Assembly (NCBI RefSeq): GCF_002278135.3
Contig: NZ_CP029425.2
Location: 620,001-684,000, forward strand
Source: Bradyrhizobium ottawaense
Lineage (GTDB): Bacteria; Pseudomonadota; Alphaproteobacteria; Rhizobiales; Xanthobacteraceae
Length of the DNA: 64,000 nt
Direction: 5' to 3'
The notes below the pieces were generated by a model. The model made no database searches. It was not told the DNA's origin and was given only the letters and a program-made list of their open reading frames with translations. This document shows positions 55,648 to 64,000 of the stretch, piece after piece (position 1 is the stretch's first letter; every line of letters starts with the position of its first letter). The translations under genes were made by a program, and so were the position numbers.

Positions 55648-56559
55648 GTGGTCATGATCGACAACGCCGATAACGAAGCAGTACGGGACGCCGCTCTTTT
55701 CGCGGCAACGAACACGGGCTTGTTCCCACAAGCGAACACCTCCCTCTTTAGGTATGTGGGAATACGAGGCAATGCGTGGGAATTCATCGAAAAAACCTTG
55801 TTAACCGATACCCTCCCGTTGTCGCGAGCCACGACGCTGAACGATCCCTTTGACACCAATCCTGTCATAGTCAACGACGTAGTGACGTCAGATATCTTCG
55901 GCTTCGCAGAGGAAATGCTGCGTCAACAAGGCCAAATTTTCGATTTAGAGAAGGTGGTCAACGAGCAAGGGCAGCGCGTATCAAAGAAAGAACTGGAAGA
56001 GCGGGCCACGTCTCTTATCCACTCCCTCTTCAAGCAGCGGAATGAAATATGTCACATCGCATCATTCACTCGGCGGATATCATCAGAGCTTCAGTGGAGC
56101 CACTACGGGGATAGTTACAAAGGGCTCGCATACCATTTCGTTACCCGGCCTTCCCACAACAGCGGATTCAAGCTGGCGCGGCCGGTTCGCTATTCACTAC
56201 AGCGTCCGATTATTTTGCTGAGCGAGATGATGGACCACATAAGTACATTTCAGTCAGGTGGTGGCTTCACTCTAAGGTGGCTATCGTTCGAACAGCGCTG
56301 CTTTTTAACAAAGTCCATGGAATGGGCTTATGAAGAGGAGCAAAGGATCATCAAGCAAGGAGGAATTTCCGAGATTTCCTTCCAGGATCGGGAGCTTGTT
56401 TCAATAATTGTAGGCCCTCGATTTCCACAAGATCACCTTGAAAGATTGAAGGCGATTCTCGCAAAACGTCAGCGGCCTCTCAAATTGTTCCGCGCACAAT
56501 CCTCACCTACAAGCTATGCAGTCGAAGTAGACTGGCATAACAATCTCTTCTTGAGTTAG
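55648..56559 (+). CDS. DUF2971 protein
   Basis: This 303-residue protein has the DUF2971 pattern: SLFRYVGIRGNAWEFIEKTLL, LSRATTLNDPFDTNP, and LQWSHYGDSYKGLAYHF, with C-terminal WAYEEEQRIIKQGG. DUF2971 proteins are often found in defence islands. No catalytic residue is known. It faces away from the FRG gene, and the two may form a functional pair. Confidence 0.82.
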   Translation: MVMIDNADNEAVRDAALFAATNTGLFPQANTSLFRYVGIRGNAWEFIEKTLLTDTLPLSRATTLNDPFDTNPVIVNDVVTSDIFGFAEEMLRQQGQIFDLEKVVNEQGQRVSKKELEERATSLIHSLFKQRNEICHIASFTRRISSELQWSHYGDSYKGLAYHFVTRPSHNSGFKLARPVRYSLQRPIILLSEMMDHISTFQSGGGFTLRWLSFEQRCFLTKSMEWAYEEEQRIIKQGGISEISFQDRELVSIIVGPRFPQDHLERLKAILAKRQRPLKLFRAQSSPTSYAVEVDWHNNLFLS

Positions 56560-56611
56560 ACGCCCAACCCGCATGCCGGCCGCAATATCGGGCGAGCTTT
56601 CTTTAATTACT

Positions 56612-57031
56612 TCATTGACCGAAATGAGTGCGCTGCGCCGCCCAGTCCCCAGGGAATGGCGTCAGCAACGATTTCAGCTCAAGTGTTTTGCTTTGTCGAC
56701 CGTCCAATATGGACTGGACTAGATCCGGAGCGAGTAAGGTAAGGCGGAGCACTCGGCAGACGTAGGACTCGTTGACAGCTTCGCGCTTGGAAAGTTCTGC
56801 TGCGGAAGCATAGCATCCAGTCTCGATGAGTCGCCGCCATCGGTGCGCTTTCGCGAGAGCAGTAATCAGGCTGTTGCTCGGTCGCAATCGAGGTGAGGTC
56901 CAAGCCTCTACACCGGCTGGAACTACAATTTGCTTCCGTCCGCCGCTCTGCCGGAAATCAACCGGAATGCTAACGACTAGCTCGCGTCCATCGCGGCTGA
57001 GCCGCGCATTCGGTTTGGATATGGTTGTCAC
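56612..57031 (-). CDS. Recombinase-module companion protein, copy 2
   Basis: This 139-residue protein is the counterpart of the one at 16468. Both share NARLSRDGRELVVSIPVDFRQSGGRK and AVNESYVCRVLRLTLLAPDLV, and this one has the same ATGA overlap with its recombinase. It probably binds DNA. The identity between copies is partial, so they are diverged paralogues rather than a recent duplication. Confidence 0.75.
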   Translation of the reverse strand: MTTISKPNARLSRDGRELVVSIPVDFRQSGGRKQIVVPAGVEAWTSPRLRPSNSLITALAKAHRWRRLIETGCYASAAELSKREAVNESYVCRVLRLTLLAPDLVQSILDGRQSKTLELKSLLTPFPGDWAAQRTHFGQ

Positions 57032-58341
57032 GCCGCCTCCGCAATAGACCCGTTGCCCTTGAGATCCGCGATCAGCGAGGCGAAGCCGTCCACCCGAAGG
57101 TGCACATCAACCTTTGCAGTGTCGACGACCACCTTAGCTGCAATAAGCTGGAGGATGCGGGATTGTTCGGCAGGGAATAACTCGCCCCACACCTGGTCAA
57201 AATCGACGAGGGCGTCGCGGACCCATCCCTCAGTGGCCCCGGGCATGTGGATGCGCATTTGCTTCCAGGTCGCGACAATCAACTCGGGCGACGCGAGTAC
57301 GCGCCGGACTTGGTCGACAACGATGTCCTCGATCTCGCCTGCCGGGACGCGGAAGGCCGCGCCGGATGCAGCCGCGCCTTTGATGGTCTGCTGGCTGACG
57401 TAGTAGCGGTATAGCTTTCCTCGGCGCCGAGTATGCGTTGGGGACATCGCCACGCCCGCGCCATCGAAAATCAGGCCCTTGAGCAGGGCAGGGGTCTGCG
57501 CCCGGTGCTTTGCGGCACGCTTACGAGGGCTTTCCTGAAGAATGGAGTGCACCTGGTCCCAAAGCTTGCGTTCGATGATCGCATCGTGCTCGCCGGGATA
57601 CGCGGTACCCTTGTGTACGGCATCTCCAATGTAGGTCCGGTTGTTGAGCATCTTGTAAAGCACGCTCTTATCGATGGCCTGGCCATAGCGATTGCGGACG
57701 TCCTTCTGCTTGAGCTCTCGGGCGAGGAGGGTGGCTGAGCCTAAGGTCACAAACCTGCGGAAGATCCACCGGACAGTCTCCGCATTCTGGTCATTGATCA
57801 CCAGTTTCCGATTTTTGACCTCGTAGCCGAATGGGGCCCAACCGCCCATCCACATGCCCTTCTTGCGAGACGCCGCGAACTTGTCGCGAATGCGCTCGCC
57901 GGTGACCTCGCGCTCGAACTGGGCAAAGGACAGCAAGATGTTGAGCGTCAGGCGCCCCATAGACGTCGTGGTGTTGAAGGCCTGCGTGACAGAGACAAAG
58001 GTAACGGTGCGTCGGTCGAACGCTTCCACAAGCTTGGCAAAGTCCATCAGTGACCGCGATAGCCGGTCGATCTTGTAGACCACGACGACGTCGACCTTGC
58101 CGGCCTCGATGTCGGCCAGCAAGCGCTTGAGGGCGGGTCGCTCCAGCGTGCCACCAGAGAAACCACCGTCGTCATAGTGATCGGGAACGAGAAGCCAACC
58201 TTCCTGCTTGTGGCTTGCGACGTAGGCTTCGCATGCCTCTCGCTGGGCCTCCAGGGAGTTGAACTCCATGTTCAGGCCTTCCTCGCTGGACTTGCGGGTG
58301 TAGACCGCGCAGCGCAGCTTGCGCATAACCGGCTTGCTCAT
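57028..58341 (-). CDS. Large serine recombinase, copy 2
   Basis: This 437-residue protein from the ATG at 58341 is a serine recombinase: LRCAVYTRKSSEEGLNMEFN with the catalytic Ser, YDDGGFSGGTLERPALKRLL, VYKIDRLSRS, and WMGGWAPFGYEVKNRKL, then a zinc-ribbon part (TPTHTRRRGKLYRYY-like, MSPTHTRRRGKLYRYYV). Upstream frame sequence is shadow. It pairs with its DUF2924 gene by a four-base overlap. Similar to copy 1 but clearly diverged; it appears intact. Confidence 0.92.
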   Translation of the reverse strand: MSKPVMRKLRCAVYTRKSSEEGLNMEFNSLEAQREACEAYVASHKQEGWLLVPDHYDDGGFSGGTLERPALKRLLADIEAGKVDVVVVYKIDRLSRSLMDFAKLVEAFDRRTVTFVSVTQAFNTTTSMGRLTLNILLSFAQFEREVTGERIRDKFAASRKKGMWMGGWAPFGYEVKNRKLVINDQNAETVRWIFRRFVTLGSATLLARELKQKDVRNRYGQAIDKSVLYKMLNNRTYIGDAVHKGTAYPGEHDAIIERKLWDQVHSILQESPRKRAAKHRAQTPALLKGLIFDGAGVAMSPTHTRRRGKLYRYYVSQQTIKGAAASGAAFRVPAGEIEDIVVDQVRRVLASPELIVATWKQMRIHMPGATEGWVRDALVDFDQVWGELFPAEQSRILQLIAAKVVVDTAKVDVHLRVDGFASLIADLKGNGSIAEAA

Positions 58342-58787
58342 ACGGACGCCCGCTGGCTCTTCAGGCCGAAGAACACCAAGCCATTCCACCGCGTGCCCGT
58401 GATGGCTCTGGCGACCGCAGAAAGCGATTTGTACGGCCTGCCCTGGTACTCGAAGTCGGCGTCGCGGACCGTCACCCGGTGCTCGACACCCTTCCACTCC
58501 CGAATGAGGCGGGTGCCGCTGACGGGCCGGTCAGAATTTTTGTGCCGAATGGGCTTGCTGCCCTTGGCCGGCAGGTCGGCCGCCAGGGCTTCCAGCCGCC
58601 GGACGGTGTCGGTTGACAGTCCACCGTAAGCCAGCTCCTGGATACGGTACGCCAACCGGCTTTCGAGGAAACGGCGGTTGTAGGGAGGCGGCTCCGAGCC
58701 GAACAGCTCGCGCCAGCGCGCCTTCAGCGTGCCCACGGGGGCGCTCTTAAGAGCCGAAATCTGCGCCAAAACGCCGCCGCTAGCCAT
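58338..58787 (-). CDS. DUF2924 protein, copy 2
   Basis: This 149-residue DUF2924 protein starts at the ATG at 58787 (MASGGVLAQISALKSAP), which follows AGGAGAACGG. LKARWRELFGSEPPPYNRRF, LESRLAYRIQELAYGG, GRPYKSLSAVARAITGTRWNG match copy 1 closely in the motif parts. It overlaps the recombinase by ATGA. The role is as for copy 1. Confidence 0.88.
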   Translation of the reverse strand: MASGGVLAQISALKSAPVGTLKARWRELFGSEPPPYNRRFLESRLAYRIQELAYGGLSTDTVRRLEALAADLPAKGSKPIRHKNSDRPVSGTRLIREWKGVEHRVTVRDADFEYQGRPYKSLSAVARAITGTRWNGLVFFGLKSQRASV

Positions 58788-58986
58788 CTGCCGTTCTCCT
58801 TTCCAAAGGCGCGGCATGTCCGCTCTGGTCAGGCGAGATGTCGAGTGAAACATCTCCCGTGTGGTCGGAAAATCCGCTTGCCTTTCGGGCCTGGATCCGG
58901 CTGAGGCCGAGCGCCAAAAGCTCGGCGATTTCGGCAATTCGGTCGTCGGCGGAAGGAATGTGTGGAGATCCTGTGATCATCCGCAC
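58780..58986 (-). CDS. Small protein of the recombinase module, copy 2
   Basis: This 68-residue protein contains DRIAEIAELLALGLSRIQARKAS, alignable with the copy at 18724. The overlap with the DUF2924 start is eight bases. The start could also be the ATG at 58980. No AlpA-like gene precedes it in this module. Confidence 0.6.
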   Translation of the reverse strand: MRMITGSPHIPSADDRIAEIAELLALGLSRIQARKASGFSDHTGDVSLDISPDQSGHAAPLERRTADG

Positions 58987-59077
58987 TGTTTGGAGATGAT
59001 TCGGGAAGGTGTCCGGCGGTCAACCCCACCCGTTATGGGGTAGGTTTACAGAATCGATTCCCAGTCTGCGGACGAAC

Positions 59078-60010
59078 ATGTCTAACCATCACTTTGCGCC
59101 AGCGCCTGACGCAGAAATCAAGCCGAAGGGCCCGCAACATGCACTTGAAGGAGCAGCAGCCTTACTGGCGCCCTTCAAACGCCGGCTCGAGGCGCATGCG
59201 CCAGCGGATGCACGAGAGGCGATGGCGGCACAGGATCCACGCCTTTTGGCCTCTGCGGAAGTCCATAGCTTGGCGGAGGACCTCAATAGTGCGCTGTATC
59301 GGGCTCGTCAGGCACCAAGGGTCAAGGATGTGGTGGCCGAGCTCGGCCGAGCCCGAGATCTTCTTCGGGAAGCCAATTCGGCGATTGTCTCTCTCGGGGG
59401 ATGGTCCCGCTTCCATCTTCGAACGCCTTCCGAACTTTATGACGATGGTGTCGAGCCTTGCTGGCTGCCTTCCTACGAAGACGGAAATGCCGGTGAATTC
59501 GTTGGACTAGCCTCGCGCATAGCCGATCAGATGAACGAGGTTGTCGACATGCTGCAAAAGGTGTTTGGCGACGGTCAGATCGCTGACCGCGGCGGTGCTC
59601 AAAATTATGAAGACCGATTTCTCGGCCCGGTGAAGAACAGGTTCATTCGGGAGGCCTTCGATGTGTTCGATGCCTATCACCCAGGAAGCGCGAGCTCGTC
59701 AGACGGCTCGCCGTTTTTCTGCTTCGTACACAAGGTCTTTGAGTTTGCGACCGGGGAGCATGACGAAGATAAGATGGCCCTCGGATATAAGTTGCGAGAG
59801 CTGATTAGCGCGCTGCACGGTTTTAGCCGAGCAAAGGCTGAGTATTGGAGCATTGAGCTGATGCTCAACTCCGGCGACCAAGACGATCCAACCAGGGGCG
59901 ATCTCGAAAGGCGCCAAAGGGAAGCGAAGAAGCAGATGGAGCTGCACCAAAGGAAGCTCGTCCCAGCCCTCGCTCAAAAAGGCCGACCCCCTCAAAAAAC
60001 CGGCAAGTAG
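59078..60010 (+). CDS. Hypothetical protein before the primase
   Basis: This 310-residue protein from the ATG at 59078 (a longer frame starts at 59009) has no recognised domain. It is soluble and mostly helical (LLAPFKRRLEAHAPADAREAM, LREANSAIVSLGGWSRFHL, FIREAFDVFDAYHPG), with a Glu/Lys-rich C-terminal helix. It is divergent from the second recombinase module and ends about 70 bases before the primase. It is likely an element-specific gene. Confidence 0.65.
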   Translation: MSNHHFAPAPDAEIKPKGPQHALEGAAALLAPFKRRLEAHAPADAREAMAAQDPRLLASAEVHSLAEDLNSALYRARQAPRVKDVVAELGRARDLLREANSAIVSLGGWSRFHLRTPSELYDDGVEPCWLPSYEDGNAGEFVGLASRIADQMNEVVDMLQKVFGDGQIADRGGAQNYEDRFLGPVKNRFIREAFDVFDAYHPGSASSSDGSPFFCFVHKVFEFATGEHDEDKMALGYKLRELISALHGFSRAKAEYWSIELMLNSGDQDDPTRGDLERRQREAKKQMELHQRKLVPALAQKGRPPQKTGK

Positions 60011-60077
60011 GCCGCGGGCGCGAATCATCCGGGTAACGGCCTTCTTCGACCTCGTTTACGAGGTGGAAGGAAGCACA

Positions 60078-62615
60078 ATGGATAGCCGGGAACGGGAGCG
60101 GTCTGGACAACCCCGCGGCATGAAGGCCGCGGCCCTGGCGTACGCTGCCAAGGGCTGGCCGGTTTTCCCGTGTCATCCCGAGACTAAGCAGCCGCTCGTC
60201 AAGGGAGACGCGGAGCCGGCCACCGGCAAAGCCATCCCGGGGTCTGGCGGTCTCAAGAAGGCAACTACAGACAAGGCGCAGATTGAAGCTTGGTGGCGAA
60301 AGTATCCCAACGCGATGATCGGGGTGCCGACAGGCGCGACCATTGGCGCCTTCGTGGTCGATATCGACGCCGGAACTGATAGCAAAACAGGCGAGGTTTA
60401 TGACGCCGCGGCAATCCTCGGTCGCCTCGAAGCCGCGCTTGGCTGCCCGCTGCCGCCGACACGGGCCTGCCGCACTCCGCGCGGCGGTTTGCATCTGTAC
60501 TTTGGATTGCCAGAGGGCGGCGGGGCGATGCCACGTAATCGTGCCGGCATCTTGAAGAGGGTCGATGTGAGAGGGGAGGGCGGATATGTCATTGTTCCTC
60601 CTTCACTGCGGTCAGACGGCGCCGACTATGTTTGGCAGAGCGAGGAGGATGCTGCCGAGGCCTGCGCTCCCGCCGAACTACTGCGCTTCTTGGCGACACC
60701 AGCTCGACGCGATAGTTTCCCCCAGACCGCCAGAGCATCGGCTAAGGAGGCCTACGGGCTAAAGGCCCTCGCCGATGAAATCAGTGTCTTGCGAAACGCG
60801 GCTGATGGCACTCGCAATGATACGCTTTTTCATAGCTCCATAAAGCTGGCGCAACTTGCAGCCTCGGGACATCTTGATGAGCTTTTGGCCCGCTCCTCCC
60901 TGGAAGCGGTCGCTCGGCAATGGCCAAACATTGAAAAGTCAGAAACGACAATCGCCTCCGGCTTTGCTCGTGGTCTCGCGGAACCGAGGTCAGTCCCGGC
61001 GCGGGCAGCCAGAAATCGACCGGCTGAGCGGATTGCTGTCGTCGCGCCGACGGCACGGAAGATCGCCGCCTCTACCCTCGAGCGCCTCGGACTGGATGAG
61101 GATCACCAGCTCCAGCTCGACAGAGAACTCGCTCAGTGCCCCCTGACTGACCTGGGAAACGCGGAGCGTCTTGCTCGCCGTATGCAGGATCGGCTGATGG
61201 CGGTCCCGACGCGGGGGTGGTTTCGATGGGACGGCTGGCGTTGGACGATGAACGGCGCAGAGGACGCGGCGCGAATTGCGGCGCAGTACGTGGCGCGGTC
61301 GATCCAGCGCGAAGCGGATGCGCTCTCCAGAAGTGACGAAGACGCGATCGTCGAAGTTCGCTCTCCTGGTGCAAAATGTGAGCGGGAGATCAGGTTATCC
61401 GACAAGCTGAGGGATTGGGGCAGAGAGACAGAAAACGATCGGCATTTGACCGCATTGCGCAAGCAGGCCGAGCCGATGATGGCGGTCGATCAGGCGCGGC
61501 TCGATGCGGATCCGATGAAGATCAACACAAAAAACGGGACGCTTGAGGTCAATCGCAGCTGCGCAGACGAGGATCCGATCAGCTTTTATCCTCATGATCC
61601 CGCCGATCTAATCACAAAGGTCATCGATGCCGAATACGAGGCAAGCGCGACGTGTCCAGTGTATGACGCCTTCCTGAAGAAGGTTCAGCCCTCATCTAAA
61701 GTGCAGCGCTTCCTGCACCAATGGGCTGGCCTCGGTCTGACCGGCGACACGTCAGAACAAAAGCTGCTGTTCTTCTGGGGAAAGGGACGCAACGGCAAGA
61801 CGACGTTGGTGGAGGCGTGGGCGTCGATTTATGGCGACTATGCGTGCTCGCTTGCGGTTGAAACTTTCATGGACAATGGCAGGGGGCGCAGCGGAGGCCA
61901 GGCGACGCCGGATCTCGCGCTCCTGCCGGGGATCCGGTTCGTTCATACTGACGAGCCGGCGCGCAACGCGCGTCTGTCGGAAAGCCATGTAAAGCTTCTG
62001 ACAGGAGGCGATACCATCCAAGCCCGTGAGCTGAACAAGGGCTTTTTCAGCTTCAAGCCGCAGTTCAAGTTGACGATGTCGGGCAACTACCGGCCGAAGG
62101 TGGACGGTGGTGAGGCGTCTCAGGGGACGTGGCGCCGCCTGATCATGGTCCGGTGGGCGATTACGGTTCCGGAGCAAGACGTTGATCGGCAGCTATCGAC
62201 GAAGCTCAAGGCCGAAGCCTCGGGCATCTTAAATCGATTACTTGATGGCCTTCGCGATTGGATCGACCGTGGCCTTCTCGTCCCCGATGAGATCAAGGAG
62301 ACGACGGAGGAGTACCGCAGTGATAGCGACGTTCTTGGTCGCTTCCTCCAAGAATGCACTATGCGGGCGGAGGGCCAGCGTCTGTCCAACGCAGAGCTCC
62401 ATAACCTGTTTGTAGTTTGGAGCAGAAAGAATGGTGAGCGGCCGTGGACAAAGAAGAGTTTAACCAGCGCGATGAAGGAGCGAGATTACGAGCAGTCCCG
62501 AGGGGAGGAGCGCTATTGGAAGGACATCGTGGCCACCAAATCGGCGGGTGACTTTGCGGTTGGCGCCGCGGCTGAGGACGATTTAGACGGCGACGAAGCG
62601 GAAAACGACAGTTGA
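60078..62615 (+). CDS. Primase-polymerase/D5-like SF3 helicase
   Basis: This 845-residue replication protein of phages and integrative elements has two parts. Residues 15-200 are a bifunctional primase-polymerase domain (ALAYAAKGWPVFPCHPETKQPL, GAFVVDIDAG, CRTPRGGLHLYF). Residues 460-780 are a D5_N/P4-type C-terminal module with an SF3 helicase Walker A, FFWGKGRNGKTTLVE, Walker B in GIRFVHTDEP, and KLTMSGNYRPKV. It synthesises primers and unwinds DNA for replication. I chose the ATG at 60078 (GGAAGGA before it) over the GTG at 60063. No other replication gene follows, so the element is incomplete. Confidence 0.9.
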   Translation: MDSRERERSGQPRGMKAAALAYAAKGWPVFPCHPETKQPLVKGDAEPATGKAIPGSGGLKKATTDKAQIEAWWRKYPNAMIGVPTGATIGAFVVDIDAGTDSKTGEVYDAAAILGRLEAALGCPLPPTRACRTPRGGLHLYFGLPEGGGAMPRNRAGILKRVDVRGEGGYVIVPPSLRSDGADYVWQSEEDAAEACAPAELLRFLATPARRDSFPQTARASAKEAYGLKALADEISVLRNAADGTRNDTLFHSSIKLAQLAASGHLDELLARSSLEAVARQWPNIEKSETTIASGFARGLAEPRSVPARAARNRPAERIAVVAPTARKIAASTLERLGLDEDHQLQLDRELAQCPLTDLGNAERLARRMQDRLMAVPTRGWFRWDGWRWTMNGAEDAARIAAQYVARSIQREADALSRSDEDAIVEVRSPGAKCEREIRLSDKLRDWGRETENDRHLTALRKQAEPMMAVDQARLDADPMKINTKNGTLEVNRSCADEDPISFYPHDPADLITKVIDAEYEASATCPVYDAFLKKVQPSSKVQRFLHQWAGLGLTGDTSEQKLLFFWGKGRNGKTTLVEAWASIYGDYACSLAVETFMDNGRGRSGGQATPDLALLPGIRFVHTDEPARNARLSESHVKLLTGGDTIQARELNKGFFSFKPQFKLTMSGNYRPKVDGGEASQGTWRRLIMVRWAITVPEQDVDRQLSTKLKAEASGILNRLLDGLRDWIDRGLLVPDEIKETTEEYRSDSDVLGRFLQECTMRAEGQRLSNAELHNLFVVWSRKNGERPWTKKSLTSAMKERDYEQSRGEERYWKDIVATKSAGDFAVGAAAEDDLDGDEAENDS

Positions 62616-62962
62616 AAGTGTCGGGGAATGCGAGAGTCCAGGAAGTGTCGAGGCTAAAGAAGCCCGAGAAAACTGAGGCTTCCCGACAGTTTCGACACTT
62701 TAGACACTTCTTTGCACATAACTCCCTAAGCGCGCGCCCGCGCGCGCAGGAAGGACTAGCTCAGGACACCGAAGTGTCGGGCAGGTTCGGTGTCAACCGG
62801 CGTCAACCTTGTCAACCGTGTCAACCTAACTTTTGGAGTGCTCCGGCTGGCGATACTGAGGGGTGCGAATTACCCGCGGTCGGGCGGATAGCCAGAGGGA
62901 CCCGTGAAACAAAGAAGTCGACCGCGATGAAGCGATCGATCGGCTGGAGCAGCAGAGCTTAA
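62612..62962 (+). CDS. Possible small protein after the primase
   Basis: A TTG-initiated frame of 116 codons overlaps the primase stop by four bases. Its residues include QPCQPCQPN, which arises from the GTCAACC repeats. I see no domain. It may be non-coding origin DNA. Confidence 0.25.
   Translation: MKVSGNARVQEVSRLKKPEKTEASRQFRHFRHFFAHNSLSARPRAQEGLAQDTEVSGRFGVNRRQPCQPCQPNFWSAPAGDTEGCELPAVGRIARGTRETKKSTAMKRSIGWSSRA
62618..62826. promoter_or_regulatory. Repeat-rich region, possible replication origin or operator array
   Basis: Multiple GTGTCG boxes in both orientations (62618, 62645, 62693, 62703, 62765, 62774) are followed by four GTCAACC repeats at 62792, 62802, 62811 and 62820 (spacing 10, 9, 9). 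The repeats lie just after the primase gene, a common place for an iteron-like origin. GACACCGAAGTGTC at 62765-62778 forms a small hairpin. This is structural evidence only. Confidence 0.35.
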
Positions 62963-63157
62963 GGAACGCAATCAATAGGGGCGTGGCGGTGCCTAACACG
63001 CTTGGTAGCCCATCGTCGAGGCGCCGCACCGGGCCGGTTCTGTCTCAATAGCGGACCTGTCGTGACAGCGGGGCATGGGCAGCTTGTGACCCTTAGGCGA
63101 CATTCGCCTACTCGAAATTCGCGGTGCAGCAGTCTCGTGCCGTCGCGCAAACCCGCC

Positions 63158-63772
63158 TTACAAAGGCTTGATCTCTACTTTACGGAATTTGATCGTTCCC
63201 GCGCCGTGTTGCAGGGCGATCGAGCCTTCATCGAACATTCCGTTCCGCAGTTCGGCTGTTTTCTGACCGTTGAGCACGACCGTGATGTCGCGCCCCTTCG
63301 CCGTGATCTCGAATGTGTTCCATTTGCCGCCGGCTTTCGGCTTCGGATTGATCTCGATGTAACGTGTGATCGCGCCGGTGCCGTAACTTGGATCGGGCCG
63401 CTGGTCAAAGATATTTGCTTCGTAGCAGGTACGGTCGGTGATCTTCTTGGCATCGAGGCAGCGGAAGTAAATGCCGCTGTTTGCATCATCGCTCGGCCAG
63501 AATTCGATGCGCAGCACGAAGTCCTTGTACGGCTTCTTGCTAACGAGATAACCGGCCTCCTTGTCTTCCATCTTGTCGGCAATCACCGTGCCGTCCGCCA
63601 GATGCCAATTGGACTTCCCGATCTGATCCCATTGTTCGAGGTCTTTGCCATCGAACAGCGTGATCCAGCCGGCTTCCTCAGCTTTAGCCTGCGGCAGCGA
63701 CTGGCTCACGGTGAAACCCAAGGCGACGAGTGCAAGAGCGAATTGCAAAGAACGGAGTGACGTCTTTCGCAT
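63158..63772 (-). CDS. DUF1080 (3-keto-disaccharide hydrolase-like) protein
   Basis: This 204-residue protein has a signal peptide (SLRSLQFALALVALGFTVSQ, ending around QAKA) and a DUF1080 concanavalin-like lectin/glucanase fold: GWITLFDGKDLEQWDQIG, SNWHLADGTVIA, YKDFVLRIEFW, SGIYFRC, and YGTGAITRYIEI. Members cleave or bind oxidised sugars in some bacteria; here the substrate is unknown. It is back to backbone-like composition, past the island's right edge. Confidence 0.88.
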   Translation of the reverse strand: MRKTSLRSLQFALALVALGFTVSQSLPQAKAEEAGWITLFDGKDLEQWDQIGKSNWHLADGTVIADKMEDKEAGYLVSKKPYKDFVLRIEFWPSDDANSGIYFRCLDAKKITDRTCYEANIFDQRPDPSYGTGAITRYIEINPKPKAGGKWNTFEITAKGRDITVVLNGQKTAELRNGMFDEGSIALQHGAGTIKFRKVEIKPL

Positions 63773-64000
63773 GATTGACTCCTCCTGGCCGGTCCGCCGA
63801 TTGTCCTTCCGGTCGGCAGTCTTGATGATAAGGCCTTGCGTAAATTCTGGCTAGGCTCGTCCCTCACGCATTCAACGAAGATACGGGAGGCATCGATGGA
63901 CTAAGGCTCCCTATGCTGAAGTTGGCGATGCGCAGGAGTCGCTCGTTACCTTCGATGAGGTGCCCCTTGGAGCGACGAGGCACTGAAGCTGTGCGACCGC

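Noticed and set aside
59029..59048. CCGTTATGGGG, containing CCATAAC on the minus strand
   Set aside because: Matches only seven bases of the junction core and is in the opposite orientation, so I do not count it as a copy.
1..64000. CRISPR arrays and tRNA or rRNA genes
   Set aside because: No regularly spaced repeats or tRNA/rRNA-like sequences were found by eye, so no tRNA attachment site can be proposed for the island.

Overview
The window looks like chromosomal DNA of a Bradyrhizobium-like alphaproteobacterium. This is inferred from the GC-rich backbone, the caa3-type oxidase set, the Rhizobiales-type small hypothetical families, the DUF2924/serine-recombinase modules and a Ku gene. No rRNA, tRNA or CRISPR array was seen.

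Layout. (1) 1-9.1 kb is ordinary backbone: the 3' part of a YdeP/FdhF-type molybdopterin oxidoreductase, a frameshifted isochorismatase-like hydrolase, a diheme cytochrome c, and a tightly overlapping minus-strand operon for an alternative cytochrome c oxidase (lipoprotein cytochrome c, subunit II fused to cytochrome c, subunit I, subunit III, small membrane protein, CtaG, cytochrome c). (2) 9.1-63.1 kb is a mosaic island. It holds a Mrr-nSTAND ATPase; an SMC/Rad50-like ATPase operon with a broken SRAP gene; a four-gene serine-recombinase/DUF2924 module with AlpA-like regulator and phage early genes (HTH protein, ParB-methyltransferase, P27 terminase small subunit, but no large terminase); a PD-(D/E)XK-DUF2075 helicase; a five-gene MotA/MotB (ZorA/ZorB)-like membrane operon with a VWA-like protein and a secreted SNase; McrBC; a TM0106-type RecB/RNase H/SF1 helicase (frameshifted); an HNH type IV-like restriction enzyme; an outer membrane barrel; a serine recombinase with two ParB-like proteins; an intact SRAP gene; a second recombinase of that type split by an IS3-family element; two methyltransferases; Ku; FRG and DUF2971 proteins; a second, diverged copy of the four-gene recombinase module; and a primase-polymerase/SF3 helicase. 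(3) 63.2 kb to the end resumes backbone-like DNA with a DUF1080 protein.

How it fits together. The island is a defence and mobility patchwork. Several blocks are separated by a short repeated sequence with core TTCCATAAC, always on the + strand, which may mark recombinase-driven junctions. The two four-gene recombinase modules flank most of the defence genes, and each faces truncated phage/plasmid replication genes, so two decayed elements probably bracket the island. The most interesting candidate for an undescribed system is the 25.35-30.64 kb operon: an ion-channel-motor pair combined with a VWA-like protein, a four-helix membrane protein and an exported nuclease. The second is the repeated junction motif together with the recombinase-ParB-ParB triad beside it.
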